Of a DNA stretch of 64,000 bases, positions 8,352 to 17,150 are shown in pieces. Source of the stretch: an uncultured Eubacteriales bacterium (GTDB lineage Bacteria > Bacillota > Clostridia > Oscillospirales > Oscillospiraceae); contig URAZ01000006.1 in assembly GCA_900545925.1 (NCBI GenBank), forward strand, positions 1 to 64,000. Direction: 5' to 3'. Position numbers and translations under genes: made by a program. Each line of letters opens with the position of its first letter. The first letter of the stretch is position 1. The notes beneath the pieces were generated by a model. It was not told the origin of the DNA and made no database searches. It saw nothing but the letters and a program-made list of their open reading frames with translations.

Positions 8352-9689
8352 TTAAACCGGGCGGCGAAGCGCCTTCGGATAGTGATTTTTGAGTTGGTTT
8401 CCGTCGCCCTTTGCCCAGCCGAGCGAAAGACCGTCAGCCTGTACAAGCGTCCAGCCGCGCCTGCCGGACGGCAGCACGTCGCCGGAAAGATACCGGGCGA
8501 GCAGCGGGTCGGCTTCCTCGAACGAGACGCTGTTTTCCAGCGTCTGCAGCCACAGCGCCCACGCGTGTGCGGGTTCAAAGCGGTTTTTCAAAACTGCGCC
8601 GAGTTCCAGTCCCGCGCGCAGCACCCGCAGCCCCTTTACCTCCGGCAGTTCCTGCGGGACGAGATAGCACACGTCCCCGAACCGCAGCAGCTTCCCCTCC
8701 GGCAGTGCAGCGCCGGTCTGGCCGCGGAATGCCGCAAGTTCCGGCGGGCATTTGGCCGCGGGTTCCGGTGAAAGCGCCGCAGGCGCTTCGTCTCCCGTCC
8801 TGCGGAGCACGGCGGCATAATGCCCCTCGCCCAAGAGTCTGTGCGGCCAGAGCCGGAACGTATGCTCCAGTCCCGGCGCGGGGTTTGGCACCCAGTCGGG
8901 CCTGCCGGGGGAAAAGAACGGTACATCGAGTTTTTCCACAGAAAAATCGGGATTCTTCCACAAAAACTCGGAGATCACACCTTCGTTTTCCACAGGTGAG
9001 AATGTGCATGTGGAATAAACCAGACGGCCGCCGGGGCGGAGCATGCCTGCCGCCGAGGCCAGAATTTCCAGCTGCCGGTTGGCACAGATGGCGTTTGTGT
9101 CCTCCGTCCAGTCAGTGACGGCGGCCTCTTCCTTGCGGAACATGCCTTCGCCGGAGCATGGCGCGTCAACAAGAATTTTATCAAAATACCCCGCGAAGCG
9201 CTCCGTCAGTTTTTTCGGGTGCTCGTTTAAAACCAGCGCGTTGGAAATGCCCAGCCGTTCCATGTTTCCGGATAGGATTTTTGCGCGTTTGGCGTTAATC
9301 TCATTGCAGACCAGAAGCCCCTTCCCCAGCAGCTTGCCTGCCAGCTGTGTCGATTTCCCGCCGGGGGCTGCGCATAGGTCGAGCACGCGCTCGCCCGGCT
9401 GCGGGTCTAAAAGTTCCGCCGGGGCCATGGCGCTCGGCTCCTGCAAATAATAAAGCCCCGCCGCGTGATACGGCGATAAACCGGGCCGGGAGGCTGCGTC
9501 ATAGTAAAACCCCGTCGGGCACCATGGCACGGGAGCGAGCGAAAAGCGGGACAGATCTCCCGTAAAGCCGGCTTTCAGCGGATTTTTCCGCAGACCGGTG
9601 CAGAGCGGCCGGTCGAAGGACGCGAGAAAGTCCCCATATTCGCTTCCCAAAAGCGCGCGCATCCGCGCAGCAAAGCCCTCCGGCAGCAT
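8352..9689 (-). CDS. RsmB/NOP2-family rRNA cytosine-C5 methyltransferase (RsmF-like)
   Basis: The 445-residue protein carries the SAM-binding fold of the NOL1/NOP2/Sun family: DLCAAPGGKSTQLA (motif I), VDAPCSGEGMF with the motif IV cysteine, and STCTFSPVENE with the catalytic motif VI cysteine. A C-terminal domain (about 300-440) resembles the extra RNA-binding part of RsmF/YebU type enzymes. It should methylate a cytosine in 16S rRNA; the exact site cannot be read from sequence. It heads the transcription unit that continues into walR, with a good promoter at 9727-9755 and GGAGGAGG before its ATG. Confidence 0.88.
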   Translation of the reverse strand: MLPEGFAARMRALLGSEYGDFLASFDRPLCTGLRKNPLKAGFTGDLSRFSLAPVPWCPTGFYYDAASRPGLSPYHAAGLYYLQEPSAMAPAELLDPQPGERVLDLCAAPGGKSTQLAGKLLGKGLLVCNEINAKRAKILSGNMERLGISNALVLNEHPKKLTERFAGYFDKILVDAPCSGEGMFRKEEAAVTDWTEDTNAICANRQLEILASAAGMLRPGGRLVYSTCTFSPVENEGVISEFLWKNPDFSVEKLDVPFFSPGRPDWVPNPAPGLEHTFRLWPHRLLGEGHYAAVLRRTGDEAPAALSPEPAAKCPPELAAFRGQTGAALPEGKLLRFGDVCYLVPQELPEVKGLRVLRAGLELGAVLKNRFEPAHAWALWLQTLENSVSFEEADPLLARYLSGDVLPSGRRGWTLVQADGLSLGWAKGDGNQLKNHYPKALRRPV

Positions 9690-9726
9690 CGCAGGTGCCT
9701 CCTCCCCAATTTACATAGTTATCAAT

Positions 9727-9755
9727 ATTATAGTGCATTTCCCCGGAAAAGGCAA
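9727..9755 (-). promoter_or_regulatory. Promoter for the rsmF-like gene and walRK
   Basis: Minus-strand TTGCCT, a 17-base spacer and a perfect TATAAT lie about 40 bases upstream of the methyltransferase ATG. Confidence 0.7.
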
Positions 9756-9893
9756 TGCCGTCGATTTCAGCTTCTATACAGCGGACAGCGGTTCAAACCG
9801 GCCCGCAGCCTTAGCAGCTAACGCCGGAAAACGTGCAGTGCAGAACAGACAAAGAGTTTTTTGCAAAAAACAGACAGAATGAACAAAATAACT

Positions 9894-9922
9894 TTGATTT
9901 ATGCAGCAATTTATAGTATACT
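9894..9922 (+). promoter_or_regulatory. Promoter for the nucleoside uptake and salvage operon
   Basis: TTGATT, a 17-base spacer and TATACT lie about 55 bases before the TTG start of the transporter ATPase gene. No obvious operator or riboswitch is seen in the leader. Confidence 0.65.
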
Positions 9923-9983
9923 GAATACAATGGTTTCCGTCCTCGCAAGCGCGGGCCATAAAAACGGAAGGAGGGCGAAAAAC

Positions 9984-11522
9984 TTGGAAACGAATTACGC
10001 GATTGAGATGTTGAACATCACAAAACGTTTCCCCGGAATCATCGCCAACGACAACATTACCCTGAAGCTGAAAAAGGGAGAAATTCATGCCCTGCTCGGC
10101 GAAAACGGCGCGGGCAAATCGACGCTCATGAGCGTCCTGTTCGGTTTGTACCAGCCGGAGGAGGGCGAGATCCACAAGGACGGCCGCAAGGTCGAGATCC
10201 GCGACCCGAACGACGCAAACGAACTCGGCATCGGCATGGTGCATCAGCACTTCAAGCTGGTCGAGTGCTTCTCTGTCCTCGACAACATCATTCTCGGCGT
10301 TGAGCCGAACAAAATGGGCTTCCTGCAGAAGCAGGACGCGCGCAAAAAGGTTCTCGCGCTGTCTGAGAAATACGGTCTGCACGTCGATCCCGATGCAATC
10401 ATTGAGGATATCACCGTCGGTATGCAGCAGCGCACCGAAATTCTCAAAATGCTCTACCGCGACAACGAGATCCTGATCTTCGACGAGCCGACGGCCGTTC
10501 TGACGCCGCAGGAAATCGAGGAACTCATGCAGATCATGAAAAACCTCGCGGCCGAGGGCAAGAGCATCCTCTTTATCTCCCACAAGCTGAACGAGATCAT
10601 GGAGGTCTCCGACCGCGTCACCGTTCTGCGCAAGGGCAAGTGCATCGGCACGGTCGAAACTGCGCATACCACGGCGGAGGAACTGTCCGCTATGATGGTC
10701 GGCAGAAACGTCAATTTCCATGTCGAAAAGGGCCCGCTTAAGACGGGCAGCGAGGTTCTGTCCGTCGAGCATCTGACGGTCGCCTCCAAGGTTCACAAGA
10801 ACAATGCCGTCAAGGACGTGTCGTTCCGCGTCCGCGCGGGCGAGATCGTCTGCATCGCCGGTATCGACGGCAACGGCCAGACGGAACTTGTTTATGCCTT
10901 GACCGGACTGGAGCCTGCCGTGAGCGGCAAGATCACACTCGAGGGCAAGGACATCACCCACGCATCCATCCGCCAGCGCAGTCTCATGGGCATGAGCCAC
11001 ATCCCCGAGGACCGCCACAAGCACGGGCTTGTGCTCGACTATACGCTTGAGGACAACATGGTGCTTCAGCGCTATTTTGAGCCCGAATTTACCGACAAGG
11101 CCGGCTTCCTGCGCCGCAAGAACATCCGCGCCTATGCCGAGGGCCTGATTGAGCAGTACGACGTGCGCGCAGGTCAGGGCCCGGTGACACCGGCGCGCAG
11201 CATGTCCGGCGGCAACCAGCAGAAGGCCATTGTCGCCCGTGAGATCGACAAGCATCCCGAACTGCTCGTCGCGGTTCAGCCCACCCGCGGTCTGGATGTC
11301 GGCGCCATTGAGTACATCCACAAGCAGCTTGTTGCCCAGCGCGACGCGGGCAAGGCCGTGCTGCTTGTCTCGCTGGAACTGGACGAGGTCATGGACGTGC
11401 CGGATCGCATTCTCGTCATGTACGAGGGCGAGATCGTCGGCGAACTCGATCCAAAGTCCACCACGCAGGAGGAACTTGGCCTCTACATGGCTGGCGCCAA
11501 GAGAGATGAGGTGAAAGCATGA
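9984..11522 (+). CDS. nupO: Nucleoside ABC transporter ATP-binding protein (two ATPase domains)
   Basis: The 512-residue protein has two ABC domains in tandem, as in the sugar/nucleoside (CUT2/BMP) transporter class. The first has Walker A GENGAGKST, a degenerate signature and Walker B ILIFDEPTAVLT; the second has a weak Walker A (GIDGNGQTE) and a good signature SGGNQQK, so only one site is probably fully active, as usual in this class. A TTG start at 9984 is chosen because GGAGGG stands eight bases before it; the longer frame upstream has no ribosome binding site, and the next ATG (10008) has none either. It overlaps the first permease by four bases. Followed by two permeases, a nucleoside phosphorylase and uridine kinase, so nucleosides are the likely cargo. 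Confidence 0.88.
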   Translation: METNYAIEMLNITKRFPGIIANDNITLKLKKGEIHALLGENGAGKSTLMSVLFGLYQPEEGEIHKDGRKVEIRDPNDANELGIGMVHQHFKLVECFSVLDNIILGVEPNKMGFLQKQDARKKVLALSEKYGLHVDPDAIIEDITVGMQQRTEILKMLYRDNEILIFDEPTAVLTPQEIEELMQIMKNLAAEGKSILFISHKLNEIMEVSDRVTVLRKGKCIGTVETAHTTAEELSAMMVGRNVNFHVEKGPLKTGSEVLSVEHLTVASKVHKNNAVKDVSFRVRAGEIVCIAGIDGNGQTELVYALTGLEPAVSGKITLEGKDITHASIRQRSLMGMSHIPEDRHKHGLVLDYTLEDNMVLQRYFEPEFTDKAGFLRRKNIRAYAEGLIEQYDVRAGQGPVTPARSMSGGNQQKAIVAREIDKHPELLVAVQPTRGLDVGAIEYIHKQLVAQRDAGKAVLLVSLELDEVMDVPDRILVMYEGEIVGELDPKSTTQEELGLYMAGAKRDEVKA

Positions 11523-12661
11523 AAAAGAATCTTCTGAAAAACAGCGCCGTACAGACGCTGGTCGCGTCGCTGATCTGCATCGTGCTGGGCCTGTTCCTCG
11601 GCTATCTTGTTCTGCTGCTGATCAACCCCGTTGGTGCGGGCGACGCAATTCTGACCGTTATCAAGAACTTCTGGACGTACAACCGGCAGGCCTCGCAGGT
11701 CAAGTATCTGGGCAATACGCTCGTCAAGACGGCGCCGCTTCTGATGTGCGCGCTGTCGATCCTGTTCTCCTATAAGGTCGGCCTGTTCAATATCGGCGCT
11801 GCCGGTCAATACTGCATCGGCGCGGCGCTGAGCCTGTACGCAGCGCTGGGCCTTGGCTGGAGCTGGCTGCCGTGCATGCTGCTCGCCATTCTCGGCGGCG
11901 CGCTGCTGGCCGGTATTTCGGGCCTGCTCAAGTCCTACTGCAACGTCAACGAGGTCATTTCCGGCATCATGCTCAACTGGATCGTGCTGTATCTGACCAA
12001 TATGCTTCTTACGCTTGTCAAAGAGGACGCCAGCCCCTATACTAAGGTTCTGGCCAACACCAACGCCTCTGCGGTGCTGCCGTCGCTCGGCCTCGGCGCG
12101 CTGTTCAACAAAAACCAGTATGTCGGCCTTGCAATCCCGCTGGCTGTCGTGATGGCAATCGTTGTGTGGATCGTGCTCGACAAAACGAAGTTCGGCTACG
12201 AACTCAAGGCCACGGGCCTCAACAAAAATGCTGCGAAATACTGCGGCATGGCGGAAAAGCGAAACATCATCCTGAGCCTGATGATCTCCGGTGCACTGGC
12301 CGGTCTTGGCGCGGCGATGCTGTACCTGACCAGCTATGAGCAGTGGCAATGCTCTTCCTCTTCCGTTCCGGCCATGGGCTTCAACGGCATCGCAGCTGCC
12401 TTCCTTGGCGGCCTGAACCCCATCGGCTCGATCTTCGCCTCGTTCTTTATCCAGCATATCACCGCAGGCGGTGCGTATGTCGATAAGAGCATGTACTGCG
12501 CGCAGATCTCCGATCTGATCTCTGCGCTGATCATTTACCTGTGCGGCTTTGTGCTGTTCATGAAGAGCGCGATGAATACCATCGCCGCCCGCCGGGAGGA
12601 AAAGGCCATTGCAAAGGCCAAAGCCCTGGCGGAAGCCAAGAAAGGAGGCGAGGCGGAATGA
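11519..12661 (+). CDS. nupP: Nucleoside ABC transporter permease, first subunit
   Basis: A 380-residue polytopic membrane protein of the BPD_transp_2 family with eight or more hydrophobic segments from about residue 12 on, and family patterns FNIGAAGQY and NEVISGIMLNWI. It pairs with the following permease to form the channel of a BMP-type nucleoside importer. Start ATG overlaps the ATPase gene (ATGA). The C-terminus is a basic, Ala-rich tail (about 350-380). Confidence 0.9.
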   Translation: MKKNLLKNSAVQTLVASLICIVLGLFLGYLVLLLINPVGAGDAILTVIKNFWTYNRQASQVKYLGNTLVKTAPLLMCALSILFSYKVGLFNIGAAGQYCIGAALSLYAALGLGWSWLPCMLLAILGGALLAGISGLLKSYCNVNEVISGIMLNWIVLYLTNMLLTLVKEDASPYTKVLANTNASAVLPSLGLGALFNKNQYVGLAIPLAVVMAIVVWIVLDKTKFGYELKATGLNKNAAKYCGMAEKRNIILSLMISGALAGLGAAMLYLTSYEQWQCSSSSVPAMGFNGIAAAFLGGLNPIGSIFASFFIQHITAGGAYVDKSMYCAQISDLISALIIYLCGFVLFMKSAMNTIAARREEKAIAKAKALAEAKKGGEAE

Positions 12662-13599
12662 TCCTGCTGCTTCAGTATACGCTGATTTTCGCGTCGGTCC
12701 TGATCCTGGTCGCCCTCGGCGGCTGCTTCGCAGAGCATTCCGGCGTCATTAACCTCGGCCTCGAAGGCATTATGATCATGGGTGCGCTCGGCGGCGCGCT
12801 GACGATGCGCTATGTACCGAATACAGCCCCGGCGATTGTGACGCTTCTCGCGGTCATCGTTGTCTCAGCGCTGGTCGGCATGGTGTATTCCTGCCTGCTT
12901 GCTGTGGCGAGCATCAACTTCAAGGCCGACCAGACCCTCGTCGGCACGGCGCTGAACCTGCTCGGCACCGCCGGCGCAACCGTTATCGTCAAGGCCATCA
13001 ACACCGCTGCCAACCCCGACGATGTTTCGTCCATCGTGCAGTACGGCGGCGCAAAGAGTGCGCTGCTGGTATCCATCGGCTCGTTTGAATTCAACTGGTT
13101 CATGCTCGTGGCGTTTATTGCGCTCGTGTTTGCCTATGTGACGCTGTACAAGACCCGCTTCGGCCTGCGCCTGATGGCCTGCGGCGAGCACCCGCAGGCA
13201 GCTGCCAGCGTCGGCATCAACGTCTATAAGATGCGCTGGGCAGGCGTGCTGATTTCGGGCGTTCTCGGCGGCATCGGCGGTATCGTCTTCATTACCGCGG
13301 GCGTTTCGGAGTGGCGGTTTGAATACGGCGTGGCGGGCTTCGGCTTCCTGTCCCTCGCCGTTATGATCTTCGGCCAGTGGAAGCCGCAGCGTATCGCGCT
13401 GGCCGCGCTGCTGTTCGGCTTCTTCCGTGCACTCGGCAATGTCTACACGGGCTTCAGCTTCCTCAAGGCGCTGAACTTGCCGAGTTCTCTGTACAACATG
13501 CTGCCGTATATCATTTCGCTCATTGTGCTTGCCTTTACGTCCAAGAATTCCCGCGCGCCGAAGGCCGAGGGTATTCCCTACGACAAGGGCATGCGCTAA
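12658..13599 (+). CDS. nupQ: Nucleoside ABC transporter permease, second subunit
   Basis: The 313-residue permease partner has FAEHSGVINLGLEGIMIMGA near the N-terminus, a hallmark of the second BMP-transporter permease, and TALNLLGTAG further on. It starts at 12658 with an ATGA overlap with the preceding gene, preceded by GGAGGCG. No gene for the extracellular substrate-binding lipoprotein (BmpA/NupN type) is found next to these three genes, so it must be encoded elsewhere if the importer is complete. Confidence 0.9.
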   Translation: MILLLQYTLIFASVLILVALGGCFAEHSGVINLGLEGIMIMGALGGALTMRYVPNTAPAIVTLLAVIVVSALVGMVYSCLLAVASINFKADQTLVGTALNLLGTAGATVIVKAINTAANPDDVSSIVQYGGAKSALLVSIGSFEFNWFMLVAFIALVFAYVTLYKTRFGLRLMACGEHPQAAASVGINVYKMRWAGVLISGVLGGIGGIVFITAGVSEWRFEYGVAGFGFLSLAVMIFGQWKPQRIALAALLFGFFRALGNVYTGFSFLKALNLPSSLYNMLPYIISLIVLAFTSKNSRAPKAEGIPYDKGMR

Positions 13600-13617
13600 G
13601 CTGCATTCGTTCTCTGC

Positions 13618-13647
13618 CTCCGGCAAGTTCATACGGACTTGCCGGAG
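13618..13647 (+). terminator. Stem-loop between permease and phosphorylase genes
   Basis: CTCCGGCAAGT pairs with ACTTGCCGGAG around an eight-base loop, followed by CCTTCATTT. The T run is weak, so it may attenuate or protect mRNA ends rather than stop all transcription into pdp. Confidence 0.5.
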
Positions 13648-13689
13648 CCTTCATTTCAAGCACATCAAACTCAGGAGGATTTTGTTCTC

Positions 13690-14991
13690 ATGCGAATGGT
13701 TGATCTCATTGAAAAAAAGCGGGACGGCGGGATTCTGACCGACGACGAGATCCGCTTTATCATCCAGGGCTTTACCGACGGCTCCATCCCCGATTACCAG
13801 ATGTCCGCCTTTGCCATGACGGTGTTCTACAAGGGTATGACCGATCACGAAACCGCCGTCCTGACGGACGCGATGATGCGTTCGGGCGACACAGTGGATT
13901 TGAGCCGGTTCGGCGATAAATCCGTTGACAAGCATTCCACCGGCGGCGTCGGCGATAAGACGACGCTGATCGTTGCACCGATTGTCTCGAGTCTCGGCGG
14001 CAAGATGGCCAAGATGTCCGGCCGCGGCCTCGGCCATACGGGCGGTACGGTCGATAAGCTGGAATCCATCCCCGGTTATCAGACGACGCTTTCGGCAGAG
14101 GCCTTCATGCAGCAGGTCGAGGACGTCGGCGTAGCCGTCATCGGCCAGTCCGGCAATCTGACGCCCGCCGATAAAAAACTCTACGCGCTGCGTGACGTGA
14201 CCGCGACAATCGATTCTCTGCCGCTCATCACGTCGTCCATCATGTCCAAAAAGCTGGCCGCAGGCGCGCATTCCATCGTGCTGGATGTCAAGATCGGCTC
14301 CGGCGCGTTTATGAAGACGCTTGAAGACGGACAGAAACTGGCAGAGAGCATGGTGCGCATCGGCAAGGCCTGCGGCCGGAACGTCGTGGCAGTCATGTCC
14401 AACATGGATATTCCGCTCGGCTTCTATATCGGCAATGCGCTCGAGGTGCGCGAGGCGGTTGAGGTCCTGCGCGGCCATGGCTGCCCGGACCTGACCGGCG
14501 TGTGCATTACACTGGCGGCCAATATGCTGCACCTGTGCAACGGCTGGCCCATTGAAGAGGCCACGAAGCAGGCGGAAGAAGCCATTAACTCCGGCAAGGC
14601 CTTTGAGCAGATGAAGCGCTGGATCGCCGCACAGGGCGGCGATGCGCGGGTGCTGGACGACGTGAGCCTGCTGCCGCAGGCGTCGGTGCAGTACGAACTC
14701 AAAGCGCCGCAGACGGGCTATATCCACCATATGGACGCGCAGAAGATCGGCGAAAGTTCCGCCATTCTCGGCGCGGGCCGCAAGACGAAGGACGACGCCA
14801 TTGACTTCGCTGCCGGTATCGTCCTGAAGGAAAAGACCGGCGCAAAGGTCGAGCAGGGCCAGACGCTGGCTGTTCTGCACACGAACCGGCCTGAGACGAT
14901 TGCCGACGCCGAACGCGTCTTTTTGGAAGCCATCCGCTGGGGAACCGACGCGCCCGAGGCACAGCCGCTGATCTACGGGATTGTAAAGTAA
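13690..14991 (+). CDS. pdp: Pyrimidine-nucleoside phosphorylase
   Basis: Splits uridine or thymidine with phosphate into base and (deoxy)ribose-1-phosphate. The 433-residue length fits the thymidine/pyrimidine phosphorylase family. The phosphate-binding region KHSTGGVGDKTT (about 80-92), KMSGRGLGHTGGTVDKLE and the PYNP C-terminal domain (about 345-433, GYIHHMDAQKIGE) are present. The start at 13690 follows AGGAGG at an 11-base distance. It lies between importer and uridine kinase genes, so imported nucleosides can be cleaved or phosphorylated. Thymidine-specific DeoA is less likely given the neighbour udk. Confidence 0.93.
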   Translation: MRMVDLIEKKRDGGILTDDEIRFIIQGFTDGSIPDYQMSAFAMTVFYKGMTDHETAVLTDAMMRSGDTVDLSRFGDKSVDKHSTGGVGDKTTLIVAPIVSSLGGKMAKMSGRGLGHTGGTVDKLESIPGYQTTLSAEAFMQQVEDVGVAVIGQSGNLTPADKKLYALRDVTATIDSLPLITSSIMSKKLAAGAHSIVLDVKIGSGAFMKTLEDGQKLAESMVRIGKACGRNVVAVMSNMDIPLGFYIGNALEVREAVEVLRGHGCPDLTGVCITLAANMLHLCNGWPIEEATKQAEEAINSGKAFEQMKRWIAAQGGDARVLDDVSLLPQASVQYELKAPQTGYIHHMDAQKIGESSAILGAGRKTKDDAIDFAAGIVLKEKTGAKVEQGQTLAVLHTNRPETIADAERVFLEAIRWGTDAPEAQPLIYGIVK

Positions 14992-15010
14992 AAAGAGGAG
15001 AGAAAGAGAT

Positions 15011-15637
15011 ATGTCAGATGTGATCGTCATCGGTGTTGCCGGCGGAACCGGCAGCGGAAAAACCACGCTCGTCAAGGCTCTGATGAACCGCTTCGGCGAC
15101 AATATCAGCGTCCTCAGCCACGACAATTATTACAAGCGGCACGACGAGATGAGCTATGAGGAGCGAACCCACCTCAATTACGACTGTCCGGACGCGTTCG
15201 ACACCGATATGATGATCGAGCATCTGCGCATGCTCAAAAACGGTCAAGCCATCGACTGCCCGACGTATGACTATACCATCCACAACCGCGCCGACGGGGT
15301 TCTGCACATCGAGCCGCGCAAGGTCATCGTGGTGGAAGGCATTATGATCTTCGTCGAGAAGGCGCTGTGTGATGAGATGAACATCCGCATCTTTGTTGAC
15401 GCCGATGCTGACGTGCGCCTGTGCCGCCGTATCCGCCGCGACGTGAAAAAACGCGGACGCAGCATCGATTCCGTCATTGACCAGTATCTGACCACCGTCA
15501 AGCCCATGCACGAGCTCTATGTTGAGCCGAGCAAGAAAAATGCGAATCTTATCGTCCCGGAGGGCGGCAAAAACCTGATCGCGCTCGAGATGATCATCAA
15601 CCGCATCCAGCGGCACATCGACGGAAACGCGGAATAA
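15011..15637 (+). CDS. udk: Uridine kinase
   Basis: Phosphorylates uridine and cytidine to UMP and CMP in pyrimidine salvage. The 208-residue protein has the P-loop GGTGSGKTT (10-18), the LSHDNYYK motif and HLNYDCPDAFD typical of uridine kinases, and RRIRRDVKKRGRS for phosphate binding. AGAGGAGAGA precedes the ATG; it is 19 bases after pdp and is the last gene of the operon before a terminator. Confidence 0.95.
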   Translation: MSDVIVIGVAGGTGSGKTTLVKALMNRFGDNISVLSHDNYYKRHDEMSYEERTHLNYDCPDAFDTDMMIEHLRMLKNGQAIDCPTYDYTIHNRADGVLHIEPRKVIVVEGIMIFVEKALCDEMNIRIFVDADADVRLCRRIRRDVKKRGRSIDSVIDQYLTTVKPMHELYVEPSKKNANLIVPEGGKNLIALEMIINRIQRHIDGNAE

Positions 15638-15642
15638 AAAAC

Positions 15643-15674
15643 TGCCCGGAACTGCCGGCTGACAGTTCCGGGCA
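15643..15674 (+). terminator. Terminator of the nucleoside operon
   Basis: TGCCCGGAACTG pairs perfectly with CAGTTCCGGGCA, six bases after the udk stop, followed by CACTTTAT. Confidence 0.75.
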
Positions 15675-15705
15675 CACTTTATCATGACGCGCCTGCCGCT
15701 GAAAA

Positions 15706-15752
15706 AACGCGCCTCGCACAGCGGAAACTGGGTCTGCCGTGCGGGGCGCGTT
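15706..15752 (-). terminator. Terminator of divIVA
   Basis: On the minus strand AACGCGCC and GTGCG pair with a matching arm ending GGCGCGTT, followed by TTTT, about 17 bases after the divIVA stop. Confidence 0.7.
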
Positions 15753-15768
15753 CGGTTTTGATTTGCTT

Positions 15769-16542
15769 TTACTTAGACGAGGTCGGGTCGTAGTTGCGGC
15801 CAAATTTGAGGTCTTCAAACTTGATCGTCGCGCTTTCCGGGTGCATGGGGCGCGAGGCGGACTTAGCCGGCGCGGGTGCGGGGGCAGGCTTCGCCTCAGG
15901 TTCACTGCCGATCAGCTTTTCCAGATTATCGGAGATCTCTGTTGCAATTTTCTCCGCATCTTCGCTGGGAACGGGCGCGGTCACAGGTTCCGTCCGGTCG
16001 GCCTGCCAATCATAGGGACGTTCGTGGGCTGGTTCGGGCTGCGCGGGGGCGGACTCCTTCGTCAGATCCCGGGTCTTGAGCGTCTCAAGCAGGCCCAGAT
16101 GGCCCTGAATATCGCGCTCGACCACAGAGATGAAATTCAGCGCGGTCTGCTTGGCGTAATCGAGCCGCTCCTGCTCGGCGTGGATCTGCTGGTTCAGCTG
16201 CGCAAGCTGCACGTTTGCGGCGTTGACCTGCGCGTTGGCCTGTGCATTTACCTCTGCGTTCTGCAGCATCGCGGCGCAGCGCGCCTGCGTTTCCTTGAGC
16301 ATCTGTGCGCTTCTGGCCTCCGCGTCAGCTGTGGCTGTAGACTGCTTCGTCTCCTGCGCGCGGTATTCCTCCAGCTTTTCAACCAAAATCTTCATCTTGG
16401 CCTTGAGCACGGAATTTTCCTTGTAGAGCGTAATATAATCTTCCGTCAGCGGCTCGAGAAAATCATCGACCTGCTGCATGTCATAGCCGCCGAAGACGGC
16501 CTTGGAGAAGGTTTGCTCCTGAATTTCCTGCGGTGTGAACAT
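15769..16542 (-). CDS. divIVA: DivIVA-family cell-pole and division protein
   Basis: The 257-residue protein has the DivIVA N-terminal lipid-binding region (MFTPQEIQEQTFSKAVFGGY, then DMQQVDDFLEP) followed by a long heptad-rich coiled coil (about 35-155) and a variable Pro/Glu/Ala-rich tail. DivIVA proteins bind curved membrane and organise division or polar proteins. The start at 16542 follows GGGAGG; the longer frame upstream overlaps sepF and is discarded. It follows sepF by 22 bases, a classical cluster order in Bacillota. Confidence 0.92.
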   Translation of the reverse strand: MFTPQEIQEQTFSKAVFGGYDMQQVDDFLEPLTEDYITLYKENSVLKAKMKILVEKLEEYRAQETKQSTATADAEARSAQMLKETQARCAAMLQNAEVNAQANAQVNAANVQLAQLNQQIHAEQERLDYAKQTALNFISVVERDIQGHLGLLETLKTRDLTKESAPAQPEPAHERPYDWQADRTEPVTAPVPSEDAEKIATEISDNLEKLIGSEPEAKPAPAPAPAKSASRPMHPESATIKFEDLKFGRNYDPTSSK

Positions 16543-16564
16543 GGAAGCTGCCTCCCTGTGTAAA

Positions 16565-17101
16565 TTAGAGATAGACGCCGTTGTTTTCCAACTCGTCGAT
16601 GAGGTCGCCGACGATATCGACGTTGTACGGCGTGATAATGTAGGTGCTGATGGCGATCTTCTTGATCTTGCCGTCAAGTGCATAGGCGCAGCCGGACAGG
16701 AAATCGACCAGACGGCGTGCGACATCCTTGTTGGTGGATTCCAGATTCAGAACGACTGCATGCTTGCTGCGCAGATGCTCCGCAATGTCGGATACGTTGT
16801 CAAAACGCTCCGGTTTGACGAGCACAACCTGCATCTGGGCCGTGGTGTGAATGTTTACGACCTTGCCGTTCGATGTGCCTGCGTTGTTTCCGCCGAGCGT
16901 GCGGCGGCCCGCAGAAGAGGTGCTGCCGGTCGCGGAGAAATCGTCGCTGTCCAGATCGAAGCTGGTGTTATAAGAGGGCTTCGGCGCCGAGGACGAGCGG
17001 GAGGGCCTGCTGGGGCGGGCGTCGTCGTCGAATTCATCAAAATCGTCGTCGTCTTCTGTATACGGCTTCGTGAGCTTCTTTAGGTCATCCATAAATCCCA
17101 T
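16565..17101 (-). CDS. sepF: Cell division protein SepF
   Basis: SepF binds membrane through an N-terminal helix and bundles FtsZ filaments. The 178-residue protein begins MGFMDDLKKL, followed by an acidic, Ser-rich linker (about 15-70) and the conserved globular domain (about 88-178) with VVLVKPERFDN, VVLNLE and RRLVDFLSGCAYAL. The gene lies between yggS and divIVA, as in many Bacillota. GGAGG is eight to ten bases upstream of the ATG. Confidence 0.93.
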   Translation of the reverse strand: MGFMDDLKKLTKPYTEDDDDFDEFDDDARPSRPSRSSSAPKPSYNTSFDLDSDDFSATGSTSSAGRRTLGGNNAGTSNGKVVNIHTTAQMQVVLVKPERFDNVSDIAEHLRSKHAVVLNLESTNKDVARRLVDFLSGCAYALDGKIKKIAISTYIITPYNVDIVGDLIDELENNGVYL

Positions 17102-17150
17102 TGTAGTGTATCCTCCAGAATTGCTATTCTATGTAATTGGGTCGTGTCGG

